From: Erythrobacter sp.
GTDB lineage: Bacteria > Pseudomonadota > Alphaproteobacteria > Sphingomonadales > Sphingomonadaceae
Direction of reading: 5' to 3'
NCBI GenBank assembly: GCA_027311945.1
Contig: DAICXZ010000030.1
Coordinates: 248,001 to 312,000, forward strand
DNA: 64,000 bases
The notes under the pieces are model-generated. The model worked only from the letters and a program-made list of their open reading frames with translations, made no database searches and was not told the origin of the DNA. Below are positions 17,486 to 26,519 of the stretch, piece by piece. A program made the translations under genes and the position numbers. The number at the start of each line of letters is the position of its first letter. Within the stretch, counting starts at the first letter, position 1.

Positions 17486-18370
17486 ATGATCAAGACCACA
17501 CTGACCTTTGCCGCCACGATGCTGCTTACGCTTACAGCCGTTCCCGCGCTGGCTAGCACTGTTTGCGGCGACACCGCGCGCATGGCGCAGCTTCAGGCAG
17601 AGTTGCACGACCCCACCGGCCCGGTGCTGATCGCTTCTCATCGCGGGGGCCATCTGAATGCGCCGGAAAACTCGCTCGCTGCTGTCGATGAGGCGGTGGC
17701 GAACGGTGCCTACGTCCTCGAAATCGATGTCCGTGTCTCGCGCGACGGGGTGCCCTTCATCATGCACGACAGCACCGTGGATCGCACAACCGATGGCGAG
17801 GGCGTGGCCGAAGATATGACCTATGCCGAACTGCGCGCGCTGCGGCTTGCGGGCGGTGATACGCCGCCGCCGAGCTTGCTGGAGATGCTGCGACACAGCT
17901 GCGGCCGGATTCTCGTCGATCTCGATATGAAGACCGACCGGGTCGCCCCGGTGATGGCCGTGGTCGAGGGGTTGGGCATGGTCGATCAGGTCATCGTGTT
18001 CGACAGTGACAGCGATACCTTGCGGCAGGCCCGCTCGTTGCTGCCGACTATCGCAGTGATGACCCGGCTGCGGCCCGAGGCCACGCTTGCGGAGAAGAAC
18101 CGGGGGCTGTTCCCTGTGGCGATTGTGCACGGCGATACCGAGACGCTCGACAGTGATGCCAGCGCGGCCATCGCCGCGATCCCGGCGCGCATATGGGCCA
18201 ATGCGCTGGGCGATATCGACAGGCTCCTGCCCGATGCCTGGGCGGCCTGTCCGGCGCTTGATGATCTTGCGCAGCGTGGAGTTTCGGTGATCCAGACCGA
18301 CTACCCGCGGCTGCTTCGCGCGCGTCTTGCCATCTGCCGCGCAAGATCCGGTGAGGGCGGCGCCAACTGA
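17486..18370 (+). CDS. Secreted glycerophosphodiester phosphodiesterase (GDPD)
   Basis: This is a second GDPD of 294 residues. A cleavable signal peptide ends VPALAST (about residue 23). Catalytic segments are SHRGGHLNAPENS, EIDVRVSRDG and IMHDSTVDRTTDG. It is related in architecture to the GDPD at 13634 but appears soluble periplasmic rather than lipidated. The ATG at 17486 has GAGAAGG at good spacing. It sits downstream of the TBDR across a stem-loop and probably belongs to the same operon, followed by the sigma-factor set. Confidence 0.92.
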   Translation: MIKTTLTFAATMLLTLTAVPALASTVCGDTARMAQLQAELHDPTGPVLIASHRGGHLNAPENSLAAVDEAVANGAYVLEIDVRVSRDGVPFIMHDSTVDRTTDGEGVAEDMTYAELRALRLAGGDTPPPSLLEMLRHSCGRILVDLDMKTDRVAPVMAVVEGLGMVDQVIVFDSDSDTLRQARSLLPTIAVMTRLRPEATLAEKNRGLFPVAIVHGDTETLDSDASAAIAAIPARIWANALGDIDRLLPDAWAACPALDDLAQRGVSVIQTDYPRLLRARLAICRARSGEGGAN

Positions 18371-18471
18371 TGCGAAAACCTCCGAAAACCGCCAGTTTCC
18401 GCGCTTTCAGCAATGAAGCTGTCACTAACCGCACCTAGGCACGCCCCGCTTGCAAAGAAGAGGGGCGCACC

Positions 18472-18981
18472 ATGGAACTGGACGAATCGGCATACCGCTT
18501 GTTTCGCGGTGATGTCTATCGGCTGGCCTACCGCAAGCTGGGCGATCATTCGGCGAGCGAAGACATCGTCCAGGACAGTTTCCTGCGCTTTGCCCAATAT
18601 CGAAAGGAGGCTGTGGGCAACGTCGGCGGGATGCTGCACCGCATTGCGAACAACCTCATCATCGACCGTGCGCGGGGCAATCGTCGACGGGGCGAAGATG
18701 CTCTGCCGGAAGATTGCGCCGAAATTGCCGGTGAGGAACCCTCGCAGGAACAGGCACTGATCGACAGGGAACGCATGGAACAGGCTTCACGAATACTTGA
18801 GGAAATGCCGCCTATGCGTCGCCAGGTCTTTATTATGCGCCGTTTGCATGGCATGTCGTCTAAAGAGGTGGGGGCAGCAATGTCGATCAGCCCGGCAGCG
18901 GTCGATGCCCATGTCGCCCGTGCCGTGTTGGCTCTTCACCGGGGTTTTGCTGCAGTGGAAGAGCAATCGATTTCTCAATGA
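18472..18981 (+). CDS. ECF sigma factor, FecI-like
   Basis: The 169-residue protein has sigma-70 region 2 (VYRLAYRKLGDHSASEDIVQDSFLRF) and region 4 (MRRLHGMSSKEVGAAMSISPAAVDAH). The ATG has a GAAGAGGGG element upstream. It overlaps the FecR gene by ATGA and precedes an STN-domain receptor. That is the standard cell-surface-signalling order: the receptor senses a ligand, FecR relays the signal, and the sigma factor activates the receptor gene. Its target promoters cannot be read with confidence. Confidence 0.92.
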   Translation: MELDESAYRLFRGDVYRLAYRKLGDHSASEDIVQDSFLRFAQYRKEAVGNVGGMLHRIANNLIIDRARGNRRRGEDALPEDCAEIAGEEPSQEQALIDRERMEQASRILEEMPPMRRQVFIMRRLHGMSSKEVGAAMSISPAAVDAHVARAVLALHRGFAAVEEQSISQ

Positions 18982-19952
18982 ACGACAAGATTACCGAACA
19001 AGACGAAGAGGAGGCGGCCCTCTGGGTTTCCCGGCATTTGGGCGGCCCGGTCGATGTGATGGCCTTCGCGCAGTGGATGGGCGACAAGCCCGGGCGGCGC
19101 GAGCTGTTCGATGCCATGTGGGGCAACTGCATGGACGACAGCGTCACTGCCTCCTTGCAAGAGCATAGTGCGGAGCAGATTACTGCGGCGGACGCGGCAA
19201 ACGATGATGCGCCCACCGCCGGTCCGGCGCGGAGGCTGATGGTTCTGGGAGCCGTGGCCGCCGTACTGATGGTCGTTGCCGCCGTCGTCTGGCTTCCCAT
19301 GAGCCAGGTGCAGGCGACGAGCGAGAGTCACCAGACGGCGATAGGTGAAGTGCGCGAGGTCGCGCTGGCAGACGGAAGCACCGTGCTCCTCAACGGAGCG
19401 AGCGCAATCGACGTGCAAATCGGCGAAGATGGGCGCCATGTGACCTTGACCGAAGGCGAAGCGCTGTTCGATGTTGCCCACGATGCCGATCGGCCTTTTA
19501 CCGTGGCGGCTGGCGCGGGGGAGGTCACAGTGCTGGGCACCCGCTTCGACATCGCTCTCAATGACGACCAGGTCGAGCTGGAAGTCTCGCGCGGGCTGGT
19601 GCGCTTCGCTGCGGCAGACGCTGAGGACTCGGCGGTGCTGGTGCGGCGTGCGCAGCGCTCGACGCTGGCAGACGGCGCTCCGACGGCACCCGCATCCTAC
19701 GCCCCTCGCAGCGAACCCGACTGGCGCAGCGGCTGGCTGGAAGTATCCGACATGCCGCTGTCGCAGTTGATACCGCGGCTTGAACGATGGAGTGCCAAAA
19801 CCATCGAGCTGGAAGACCCCGCTCTGCTCGACCGGCGCGTGGCAGGGCGCTTTCTGCTGACGGAAACGGGCGCGGTTCTGTCCGGCCTTGGCACGATGCA
19901 GGGCTTTTCGGTCCACGAGACCGAGACTTCTTTCGTGATCCGCAGGCCTTGA
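18978..19952 (+). CDS. FecR family anti-sigma factor / sigma regulator
   Basis: The 324-residue product has an N-terminal cytoplasmic sigma-binding region of DUF4880 type (EEEAALWVSRHLGGPVD...FAQWMGD), and one transmembrane helix near residues 78-98 (LMVLGAVAAVLMVVAAVVW). A periplasmic FecR domain (VREVALADGSTVLLNGAS, VLGTRFDI) and a C-terminal region that contacts the receptor STN domain follow. Its start overlaps the sigma gene and its stop is 15 bp before the receptor. It should hold the sigma factor until the ligand-loaded receptor signals. Confidence 0.93.
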   Translation: MNDKITEQDEEEAALWVSRHLGGPVDVMAFAQWMGDKPGRRELFDAMWGNCMDDSVTASLQEHSAEQITAADAANDDAPTAGPARRLMVLGAVAAVLMVVAAVVWLPMSQVQATSESHQTAIGEVREVALADGSTVLLNGASAIDVQIGEDGRHVTLTEGEALFDVAHDADRPFTVAAGAGEVTVLGTRFDIALNDDQVELEVSRGLVRFAAADAEDSAVLVRRAQRSTLADGAPTAPASYAPRSEPDWRSGWLEVSDMPLSQLIPRLERWSAKTIELEDPALLDRRVAGRFLLTETGAVLSGLGTMQGFSVHETETSFVIRRP

Positions 19953-19967
19953 TCCGGGATTTGTCAG

Positions 19968-22900
19968 ATGGCTTTGCGAAGGCGCGCAACCCGCATGTCG
20001 GAGCGGAGCCTGAGCCTGGCTCTCCGGCGCCTTAGGCCGGTTAGTATCGACCCCGCCCGCGCTGTTGCCCTGCTGGTTGCCGGGACCCTTGCCCTGTCAG
20101 CAGCCTCGCCAGCGCAAGCGCGTGATGTTTCGTTTTCGGTTCCCGCCGGGCCACTGTCGGCAGCGATCCCGGCCTTCTCGCGCGATAGCGGCGTGCAGAT
20201 CATCGCCCGGCCCGAGGTGCTGCGCGGCAAGCGCACCCGCGGCCTCGCCGGGCGCATGACGGTAGAGCGGGCGCTGCGACTTCTGCTGCGCGGCACCGGG
20301 CTGGAAAGCCGCCAGCGTGGCGGCGTGATTCTGATCGTCGAAGCCCGCCGCCCAACTCGCCAGACCCAACGGCCCGCCCAGCCTGCCGCAGCGCCTGAGG
20401 TGCAGGTCAGGGACACCCGCCCGCTGATCGTGACCGGCCAGCGTGTTGCCGATCGCTTTTCGATCGAAACCAAGGTCGCCGCCATCGGCATTGTCGATGC
20501 GGTCAGCAGCGACGATATGCGGCGCCTGCCCGATAGCACGGTGGTCGATGCGCTGCGCCGTGTTCCGGGCGTATCGGTCGTGGCGATTGCCGACAACGAG
20601 CATCCGCGCGACGTGCCCATTGCGCCGGTGGTGCGGGGGCTGACGCAGGCGTATAACAACATCACGCTGAACGGGCTGCCGATTGCCTCGATCGGGGTGC
20701 CCGATGCCGTTTCGAACAGTGGCAGCCGGGGCGGGCGGATGGACCTGCTGCCAGCTTCGGCGATTTCGCGGCTCACGGTGATCAAGACCTTTACGCCGGA
20801 CCTCGACGCGAATGCCATTGGCGGGGCAATCGATATGGAGACGCTGATGCCGTTCTCCGGCAGCAACGACACCTTCATGGTTGCGGAGGCCGGGCTGTCC
20901 GAGGTCAGTCAGCGCAGCGTTGTTCGCCCGCAACCTCGGCTCGGCGGCAACGCCTCGGTCACCGCAGGGCATGTGTTCGGGCCAGACCGGAAGGTTGGCG
21001 TACTGATCGCCGCCGACTTTCAGAAGTTCGACAACAGCAGTGACGTGCACGGCAATGCCGACGGCAACTTCTTCAATTCCTATAACAAATCGGGCCAGCG
21101 CGTCAGCGATATCGCGCTTTCCAACGGGATACTCGTGCCGCGCCAGGACAAGTACTGGTACAACGAAAGCGCGCGCTGGCGCTGGGGCCTGCGGGCGGCC
21201 GTGGAGGCGCGGCCTTCCGATGTCCTGAACCTCTCGGCCATGGCAGGGCTTTACCGTTTCCACGATGGCTTCACGCGCAACGAAACCATCATCAGTGCTG
21301 ACGATGCGGCGGTGGTGGATCAGACTGCGACCTCGGGCCGGTTCGAGCGTGGCTCGGTGCAGGTCGGCTATCGCGACGGCGTGACCCGCAGCGCTGTGCG
21401 GTTGTTGCAGCTGAAGGCGCAGTGGCAGCCATCGCCGGGTGACCAGATCAGCCTTGCCAGCAGCCTGTCTCAGGCCAGCCTTGATGAGGTTTACCGGATG
21501 GCGAAGTTCACCGCCGGAACCGATGAGAAGGGCAGGGTGGTGGGATCTTCGTCACTGGGCATCCGCTATGACACCAGTGGCTTTCACCACAGCTTCGGCC
21601 TTTCGCCCGATGCTTACACCGACCTTGCTGCCTATGCGCCGACCTACTGGCGTGACCGTGCGCGTAAGGCACGCTCTATTGCCGATGCGTTCCGTGCCGA
21701 CTGGCGTCACGATATGGCGAGCGAGGAGGTCACCCTGGAGCTGGCTGCGGGGCTTGCCTGGAAGGCCACGCGCTACTCCTATTCCTATACCAACGACGAA
21801 TATCGCCTGTTCGATACGACCTTGTCGCTGAAGGATGCAGGTTCTGTGCTTGGCGTGCCGCTGAGCTGGAACCAGAGCGGCCTTGCGCAGATCGTGATCG
21901 ACCCGGATGCCGCCTGGCGCATGCTCTACGATAACATCGGCAGTGCGATCCGGAAGGATTCCATTGGCGATAACCTCAGAGACAATTTCATCCATCGCGA
22001 GCGCATCGCCGCCGCCTATGCCATGGCGCGCTACGAGCGAAATGGGCTTGAGCTGGTGGCGGGGCTGCGGGCGGAGCAGACATGGACGCAAACGGCGGCC
22101 AACCGCGAGGTGGACGATCTGTGGGAAGCGGTTACCGAGCGTTCTGACTATCTGGAGGTGCTGCCCTCGCTGCTAGCCAGCTACCGGATTGCCGAAGGGC
22201 TCAAGCTGCGCGCAGCCTATAGCAAGACCATGGGGCGGCCGGGGTTCGAGGCCTATGCCCCGCGCCAGTCGATCAGCTTTTCCGCTGACGAGGAAAGGGG
22301 TGATCCCGAGGCGCTGGGCGTCACGGTCAACCTTGGGAATGCGGATATCAGGCCGCGCATTTCGGATAATTTCGATCTCTCGCTGGAGTGGGAACTGCCC
22401 TTCGATTTTGGCGGGCTGGTTTCGTTGGCGCTGTTTCGCAAGACCATTACCGATGAAATCTTTGATCTCGTGACGAGCGGCTATGCCTTTGACGGGGTCT
22501 ACTATCGCAATGCCACCGTCACCCAGCCATTCAATGCCAGCAAGGCCCATGTCTCCGGCCTCGAACTGGGCGCGACCATCGCCTCGTTCGGAGGGCTGGC
22601 CGAGCCGCTAGAGCCGCTGGGGCTGAGCGCCAACTGGTCCGTGCTGCGCGGGGGGCTGGAGGTTCCGGCAGCAGAAAGCCCCGCACGCGAGATTGATCGG
22701 CTGGTTGGCCAGCCTTCGCAAATTGGCAATCTTTCGGTCTACTATACCCGTGGCGGGCTGGAACTGCGCGCGGCGTTTAACTGGACGGGGCTGGCCTTGC
22801 GCAACCTGCAGGCGGACGATGCACTGCAGGATGTCTATTGGGCCCCGCGCCGACAGATCGACCTGCAAGCCCGCTATCGTTTGGCCGAGGGGGTCAGTAT

Positions 22901-23030
22901 CATTTTCGAAGTGGCGAACCTGACCGAAGAGCGGCTGGTCAGCGTGACCGGCCCGGATCAGGCTTGGCTGAAGGACAGCTATTCGGTGCCGCGCGCACTG
23001 CGCCTCAGCCTGAGCGCACGGATCGGCTGA
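19968..23030 (+). CDS. TonB-dependent transducer with STN signalling domain
   Basis: The 1020-residue receptor has an STN (secretin/TonB N-terminal) domain after the signal peptide (VSFSVPAGPLSAAIPAFSRD, about residues 52-125), the feature that contacts FecR. A plug follows (LRRVPGVSVVAIAD...VVRGLTQAYNNITLNGLP), then a long barrel ending LRLSLSARIG. The start is ATG 19968, or ATG 19995 nine codons later. Gene order sigma-FecR-receptor is a complete signalling trio. The TIGR01782-like plug resembles glycan or complex-substrate receptors more than FecA itself. The ligand is unknown. The neighbouring GDPD locus is a possible but unproved link. Confidence 0.93.
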   Translation: MALRRRATRMSERSLSLALRRLRPVSIDPARAVALLVAGTLALSAASPAQARDVSFSVPAGPLSAAIPAFSRDSGVQIIARPEVLRGKRTRGLAGRMTVERALRLLLRGTGLESRQRGGVILIVEARRPTRQTQRPAQPAAAPEVQVRDTRPLIVTGQRVADRFSIETKVAAIGIVDAVSSDDMRRLPDSTVVDALRRVPGVSVVAIADNEHPRDVPIAPVVRGLTQAYNNITLNGLPIASIGVPDAVSNSGSRGGRMDLLPASAISRLTVIKTFTPDLDANAIGGAIDMETLMPFSGSNDTFMVAEAGLSEVSQRSVVRPQPRLGGNASVTAGHVFGPDRKVGVLIAADFQKFDNSSDVHGNADGNFFNSYNKSGQRVSDIALSNGILVPRQDKYWYNESARWRWGLRAAVEARPSDVLNLSAMAGLYRFHDGFTRNETIISADDAAVVDQTATSGRFERGSVQVGYRDGVTRSAVRLLQLKAQWQPSPGDQISLASSLSQASLDEVYRMAKFTAGTDEKGRVVGSSSLGIRYDTSGFHHSFGLSPDAYTDLAAYAPTYWRDRARKARSIADAFRADWRHDMASEEVTLELAAGLAWKATRYSYSYTNDEYRLFDTTLSLKDAGSVLGVPLSWNQSGLAQIVIDPDAAWRMLYDNIGSAIRKDSIGDNLRDNFIHRERIAAAYAMARYERNGLELVAGLRAEQTWTQTAANREVDDLWEAVTERSDYLEVLPSLLASYRIAEGLKLRAAYSKTMGRPGFEAYAPRQSISFSADEERGDPEALGVTVNLGNADIRPRISDNFDLSLEWELPFDFGGLVSLALFRKTITDEIFDLVTSGYAFDGVYYRNATVTQPFNASKAHVSGLELGATIASFGGLAEPLEPLGLSANWSVLRGGLEVPAAESPAREIDRLVGQPSQIGNLSVYYTRGGLELRAAFNWTGLALRNLQADDALQDVYWAPRRQIDLQARYRLAEGVSIIFEVANLTEERLVSVTGPDQAWLKDSYSVPRALRLSLSARIG

Positions 23031-23041
23031 GCAGCGGGATA

Positions 23042-23057
23042 GCGGCTCGGCAGCCGC
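23042..23057. terminator. Short hairpin between convergent genes
   Basis: GCGGCT-CGGC-AGCCGC folds perfectly and lies in the 58-bp gap between the converging TBDR and PepSY genes. No T-run is present. Confidence 0.35.
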
Positions 23058-23088
23058 GCATCGCGCCCGCTTGGAAATCCCGGGCCGG

Positions 23089-24204
23089 TCAAATTCGCCG
23101 GGTGCGCCGACGGCGCCTCCACCACAGGCGATAGCCGGAGATGCCGAGATAGGCTGTCACCAGCCCCGCGATCGTCACCAGAACCCGGCCCCAGAAGCCC
23201 AGCGCATGGCCCGAATGCAGCGCATATTGCCAGACGAAGAATGTGTCGCCCGCGCTTTCGCCGGCATCGTGACGCTGGGCGGCGATCGCACCGGTTTCCA
23301 TGTCGACGTAATTCCAGAGTCGCCCCTGGTCATCGACATCGCGCGGATCGAAGGTGCGCACGGCATAGTATCCGACTTCAGGATGCGGCCGGACGCTGTG
23401 CACGGTTGATCGGTCCGAGGTCACGCTGGCAATGGCCGCGTCGACCCCGATCGGATTGGCGGGCGGCCCGCGCTCTTCCATGTCGTAATGCAGGCGCTCG
23501 TTGATCGGAGAGACTGTTCCGACCACCGCGCGGCTTTCCATCGGGAACGACAGCGTCACGCCGGTCAGCGCCAGCATCCCCGTAACCGGCCAGAGCCACA
23601 GGCCGCTCGCGCGGTGGCGGTCCCACAGCCTGCGCAAAGAGCCGGGGCCACCGGCGACGCGAAAGGCGGCGAGCGCACCGCGCAGGCGGGGAAAGGCAAG
23701 CGGCAGCGCGAGGAAGTGATCGATCAGCCAGGCCAGCGAGATAAGCCCGACGAAGACGATGCCGACCTCGCCGAGCAGCAGGTCGGTGTGGAGGCTATAG
23801 ATGATATCAGGCAGATAATGCCGATGCAGGCTGATGGCGCCGCTTTCCCGCCAGCCTGCAAACTCGGCCGTGACCGGATCGACGAAGACCTGCACCGGGC
23901 GGACAGAACCATCGGCAAGCGTCTGCCTGCCGAGCAACCAATGGGTCCAGCCCGGCTTGTGCGCGATCAGGATATTGCCCGGCTCGAACCCCGGCAGCGC
24001 CTGCTTGGCGCTGGCCACCACGGCATCGATCGGAGCTACCGGACCCGCCACCACCTGAGCGCGGCGCAGATCCGGATTTAGCAGCCCGTCCAGCTCGTTG
24101 TACCAAGCAATGGCGCAGCCTGTAATCGCCAGCAGCACGAGCCACGCCCCGCCGAGTATCCCGAACCAGCGGTGCCAGAAGCGGAAGGCGGGGCGTGCGC
24201 GCAT
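23089..24204 (-). CDS. PepSY-associated transmembrane protein (PiuB-like)
   Basis: The 371-residue inner-membrane protein begins FRFWHRWFGILGGAWLVLLAITG, the typical first helix of PepSY-TM proteins. It has about four helices separated by two periplasmic PepSY-like regions, and ends with a helix and a very basic tail (WWRRRRRTRR). Such proteins accompany siderophore receptors and are thought to help reduce or process the imported iron complex in the periplasm. Its ATG overlaps the stop of the upstream TBDR (TGATG), so the two are translationally coupled. Confidence 0.88.
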   Translation of the reverse strand: MRARPAFRFWHRWFGILGGAWLVLLAITGCAIAWYNELDGLLNPDLRRAQVVAGPVAPIDAVVASAKQALPGFEPGNILIAHKPGWTHWLLGRQTLADGSVRPVQVFVDPVTAEFAGWRESGAISLHRHYLPDIIYSLHTDLLLGEVGIVFVGLISLAWLIDHFLALPLAFPRLRGALAAFRVAGGPGSLRRLWDRHRASGLWLWPVTGMLALTGVTLSFPMESRAVVGTVSPINERLHYDMEERGPPANPIGVDAAIASVTSDRSTVHSVRPHPEVGYYAVRTFDPRDVDDQGRLWNYVDMETGAIAAQRHDAGESAGDTFFVWQYALHSGHALGFWGRVLVTIAGLVTAYLGISGYRLWWRRRRRTRRI

Positions 24205-26291
24205 CAGAACCGCAGCGATGCGCCAAGGCGGATGTTGCGGCCGGGTTCGTTCACGCCGCGCACGATTCCGTAGTCGGGAATCGCGGTGTAGTCGCCGACG
24301 CTCGCGTGCGAGAGGTAGGTTTCGTCGAAGAGGTTGTAGACCGCTGCCATCAGTTCGAACCGCTCGTTGCCGAGCGGCTGCCAGCGGGCGAACAGATCGA
24401 CAGTGGTGTAGCCCGGCTTGTCGATGAATTGCGTGGCCGGGACATAGCCCAACTCGACATCGCGGAACAGCACCTCAAGGTTCTCGACCCGCTCGAACCG
24501 CGTCAGGCTCGCCTCGAAACCGAGGTCGGGGGAGGGATCGAAGGTGGCGCTGATGTTCCACTGGTCACCCAGCGTGTTGCCCAGGGCCAGATGTTCGTAG
24601 CCGTTGATCGGGCGGTCGTTCAGCTCGGGATTGTAGTGGTTGTAGAACCCGTTGAGGCCGAACGCGCCAAGCTGATAACCGGCACGCAGTTCGAAGCCTT
24701 CAGAACGGAACTCGCCAACGTTCTCGTAAAAGGTGCTGTTCTGTGGCGGAGTGGCCGCCGAATCGCGATAGAGCTGATCGAGCACGACATCCTCGATCTC
24801 CATCCGGTAGTAGGCGGCCGAGGCGTAGAAACCGTTGCGGTCATAGGCGAGACCAGCCTCGACGTTGTTGACCTTCTCCGGGCTCAGGCCGGGCTGGAGG
24901 ATCGCCCAGGCGGCGTTGTGTTCGAGCGTGAACGCGTCGCCGATCTCCTTGCCGCGGAAGGCCTCGGCATAGCCGACGTTCGCCGTCAGGCCGGGGACGA
25001 TCTCGTAGTCCGCGCCGATGTTGAAAGAGAGGCCATCGCTATCGGTCCCGCCGCCATAGGTGACGAGGTCGTGGGTGTAATTGTCGTAGCGTGCGCCGAA
25101 GCTGACCAGCACCTGGTCCAGCACCTGCCACCGATCCTGCACGTAAAGGCCGAAAAGCTCGCCCTTCTCGGCAAAGCGCCCGATTGCCGGATCCCAGGCC
25201 CAGGGTTGCCACGAAGCTGCGTCGCCAAGATAGGCGCTGGTGACATGGTCGTTGCGGTATTCGATCCCGCCGGTGACGTTGTGCGCGCCTGCCGTGACGG
25301 TCAGCCGCAGGTCGCCGCCCCAGTTCTCGATCGCGGCCCCGTAAAGCCCCCAGCGATCCGAGCGGTCGAGCTCGAACTCGGCCTTCGACCAGTATCCGGT
25401 CAGTTCGATGCCGAGCGGGCCGCCGTTGTCGAAGCGATAGTTCGCAATCGCGGTGCGGCGCTTCGCTTCGGCGGGATAGAGCTCATCGTCTTCGCGCACC
25501 GGCCAGTTGGGGCGGGCGCCGAACTCGCCTTCCTCGTTGCGCTGTTCGTAGCTCACGGAGAAATCGTGGCTCATGCCGACATTGCCGCCGATCTTGACGA
25601 AAGCGACGTTCTGCTGCGCGCTGCTGCCGCGAACGGTGTTGCCATCGCCATCGCGATAGGGATCGCGGTCCTGATGCACATAGGAGGCGATGATGCCCAC
25701 ATCGCCCGCGATCCGGCCAAAGGCCGTGCCCGAAAACTTGTAGCCATCGTTGGAGAACCAGCCAGCGCGGGCGATACCGCCAATGTCGCGGCCCGGCTCG
25801 AGCAGGTCCACCGCGTCGCGGGTGCGGAACCGGATTGCGCCGCCAATCGCGCCGAAGCCCGAGGTCGCTTCGCCGGCGCCCGTCTGCACGTCAACGCTTT
25901 CGAGCAGTTCCGGCTCAATCGAGACGCGTCCGACATGGTGGAACAGCGTGCCCTGGACCTGCGCCCCGTCGATCGAGATATTGAGCTGCGAGTCTTCGAG
26001 GCCGCGCACGTAAATCTTTTCGGCAATGCCGATGGCCCCGCCGACTGAAACAGATGGAGTGCGGCGGAACAGATCGCCCAGATCGTTCGCCTGGGTGATC
26101 TCGATGTCCTCGCGGCTAATCGCCGAATCGGTGAGTTTGCCCACAACGACAATGGTCTCGCCGTCGGAATCGCGGCTCGCCTGTTCGTTCTCTGGCAGGT
26201 CGGCCGCGTTCGTGGCCGACGATTGCGCCAGAGCCAGCGATGGCCAGAAAAGCGCTGCGGCGGCCAGAAGACCGGGCGCGTAGTTCCTCAT
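24204..26291 (-). CDS. TonB-dependent receptor, iron-complex/siderophore type
   Basis: The 695-residue receptor is much shorter than the other seven, as usual for siderophore or haem receptors. The signal peptide ends ALAQS. The TonB box region is about residues 45-52 (ETIVVVGKL) and the plug has FRRTPSVSVGG, KIYVRGLEDSQLNISIDGA and SGFGAIGGAIRFRT. The barrel ends NIRLGASLRF. Coupling to a PepSY membrane protein supports iron uptake. The divergent promoter region carries two symmetrical sites. The exact ligand is unknown. Confidence 0.92.
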   Translation of the reverse strand: MRNYAPGLLAAAALFWPSLALAQSSATNAADLPENEQASRDSDGETIVVVGKLTDSAISREDIEITQANDLGDLFRRTPSVSVGGAIGIAEKIYVRGLEDSQLNISIDGAQVQGTLFHHVGRVSIEPELLESVDVQTGAGEATSGFGAIGGAIRFRTRDAVDLLEPGRDIGGIARAGWFSNDGYKFSGTAFGRIAGDVGIIASYVHQDRDPYRDGDGNTVRGSSAQQNVAFVKIGGNVGMSHDFSVSYEQRNEEGEFGARPNWPVREDDELYPAEAKRRTAIANYRFDNGGPLGIELTGYWSKAEFELDRSDRWGLYGAAIENWGGDLRLTVTAGAHNVTGGIEYRNDHVTSAYLGDAASWQPWAWDPAIGRFAEKGELFGLYVQDRWQVLDQVLVSFGARYDNYTHDLVTYGGGTDSDGLSFNIGADYEIVPGLTANVGYAEAFRGKEIGDAFTLEHNAAWAILQPGLSPEKVNNVEAGLAYDRNGFYASAAYYRMEIEDVVLDQLYRDSAATPPQNSTFYENVGEFRSEGFELRAGYQLGAFGLNGFYNHYNPELNDRPINGYEHLALGNTLGDQWNISATFDPSPDLGFEASLTRFERVENLEVLFRDVELGYVPATQFIDKPGYTTVDLFARWQPLGNERFELMAAVYNLFDETYLSHASVGDYTAIPDYGIVRGVNEPGRNIRLGASLRF

Positions 26292-26371
26292 GAATTTCCC
26301 CCTCTATTGTGGACCGGCGGGCCGATTGGGAGCCGGTTCATCATGCAGTGTGATGGTTCGGCGTGCGCGCT

Positions 26372-26391
26372 AATGCGACTAAGGCGCAATT
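26372..26391. promoter_or_regulatory. Imperfect Fur-like inverted repeat
   Basis: The arms AATGCG and CGCAATT, in a 20-bp site between the divergent TBDR and sigma genes, are almost inverted copies (one extra base). The position suits iron-responsive control of the TBDR-PepSY operon. The match to any Fur consensus is weak. Confidence 0.25.
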
Positions 26392-26408
26392 GCAAGGCAA
26401 GCCGTCTA

Positions 26409-26422
26409 AGGTTTGCAAACCT
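26409..26422. promoter_or_regulatory. 14-bp perfect palindrome in divergent promoter region
   Basis: AGGTTTGCAAACCT is fully symmetrical. It lies 118 bp from the TBDR start and 98 bp from the sigma start, so it could serve either direction. The binding protein is unknown. Confidence 0.45.
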
Positions 26423-26519
26423 GTCGGGGAATGGAGGCGGACAGGCTGGTTTCGGATAGCCGCTTTCCAACCTCTCCGAATGCACCTACACAACGGCGCA
26501 CGATGTCGCGCACGTGGTC

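Noticed and set aside
24195-26048. 617-codon plus-strand frame under the iron-type TBDR
   Set aside because: It is a shadow of the TBDR reading frame. The minus strand gives a complete signal peptide, plug and barrel.
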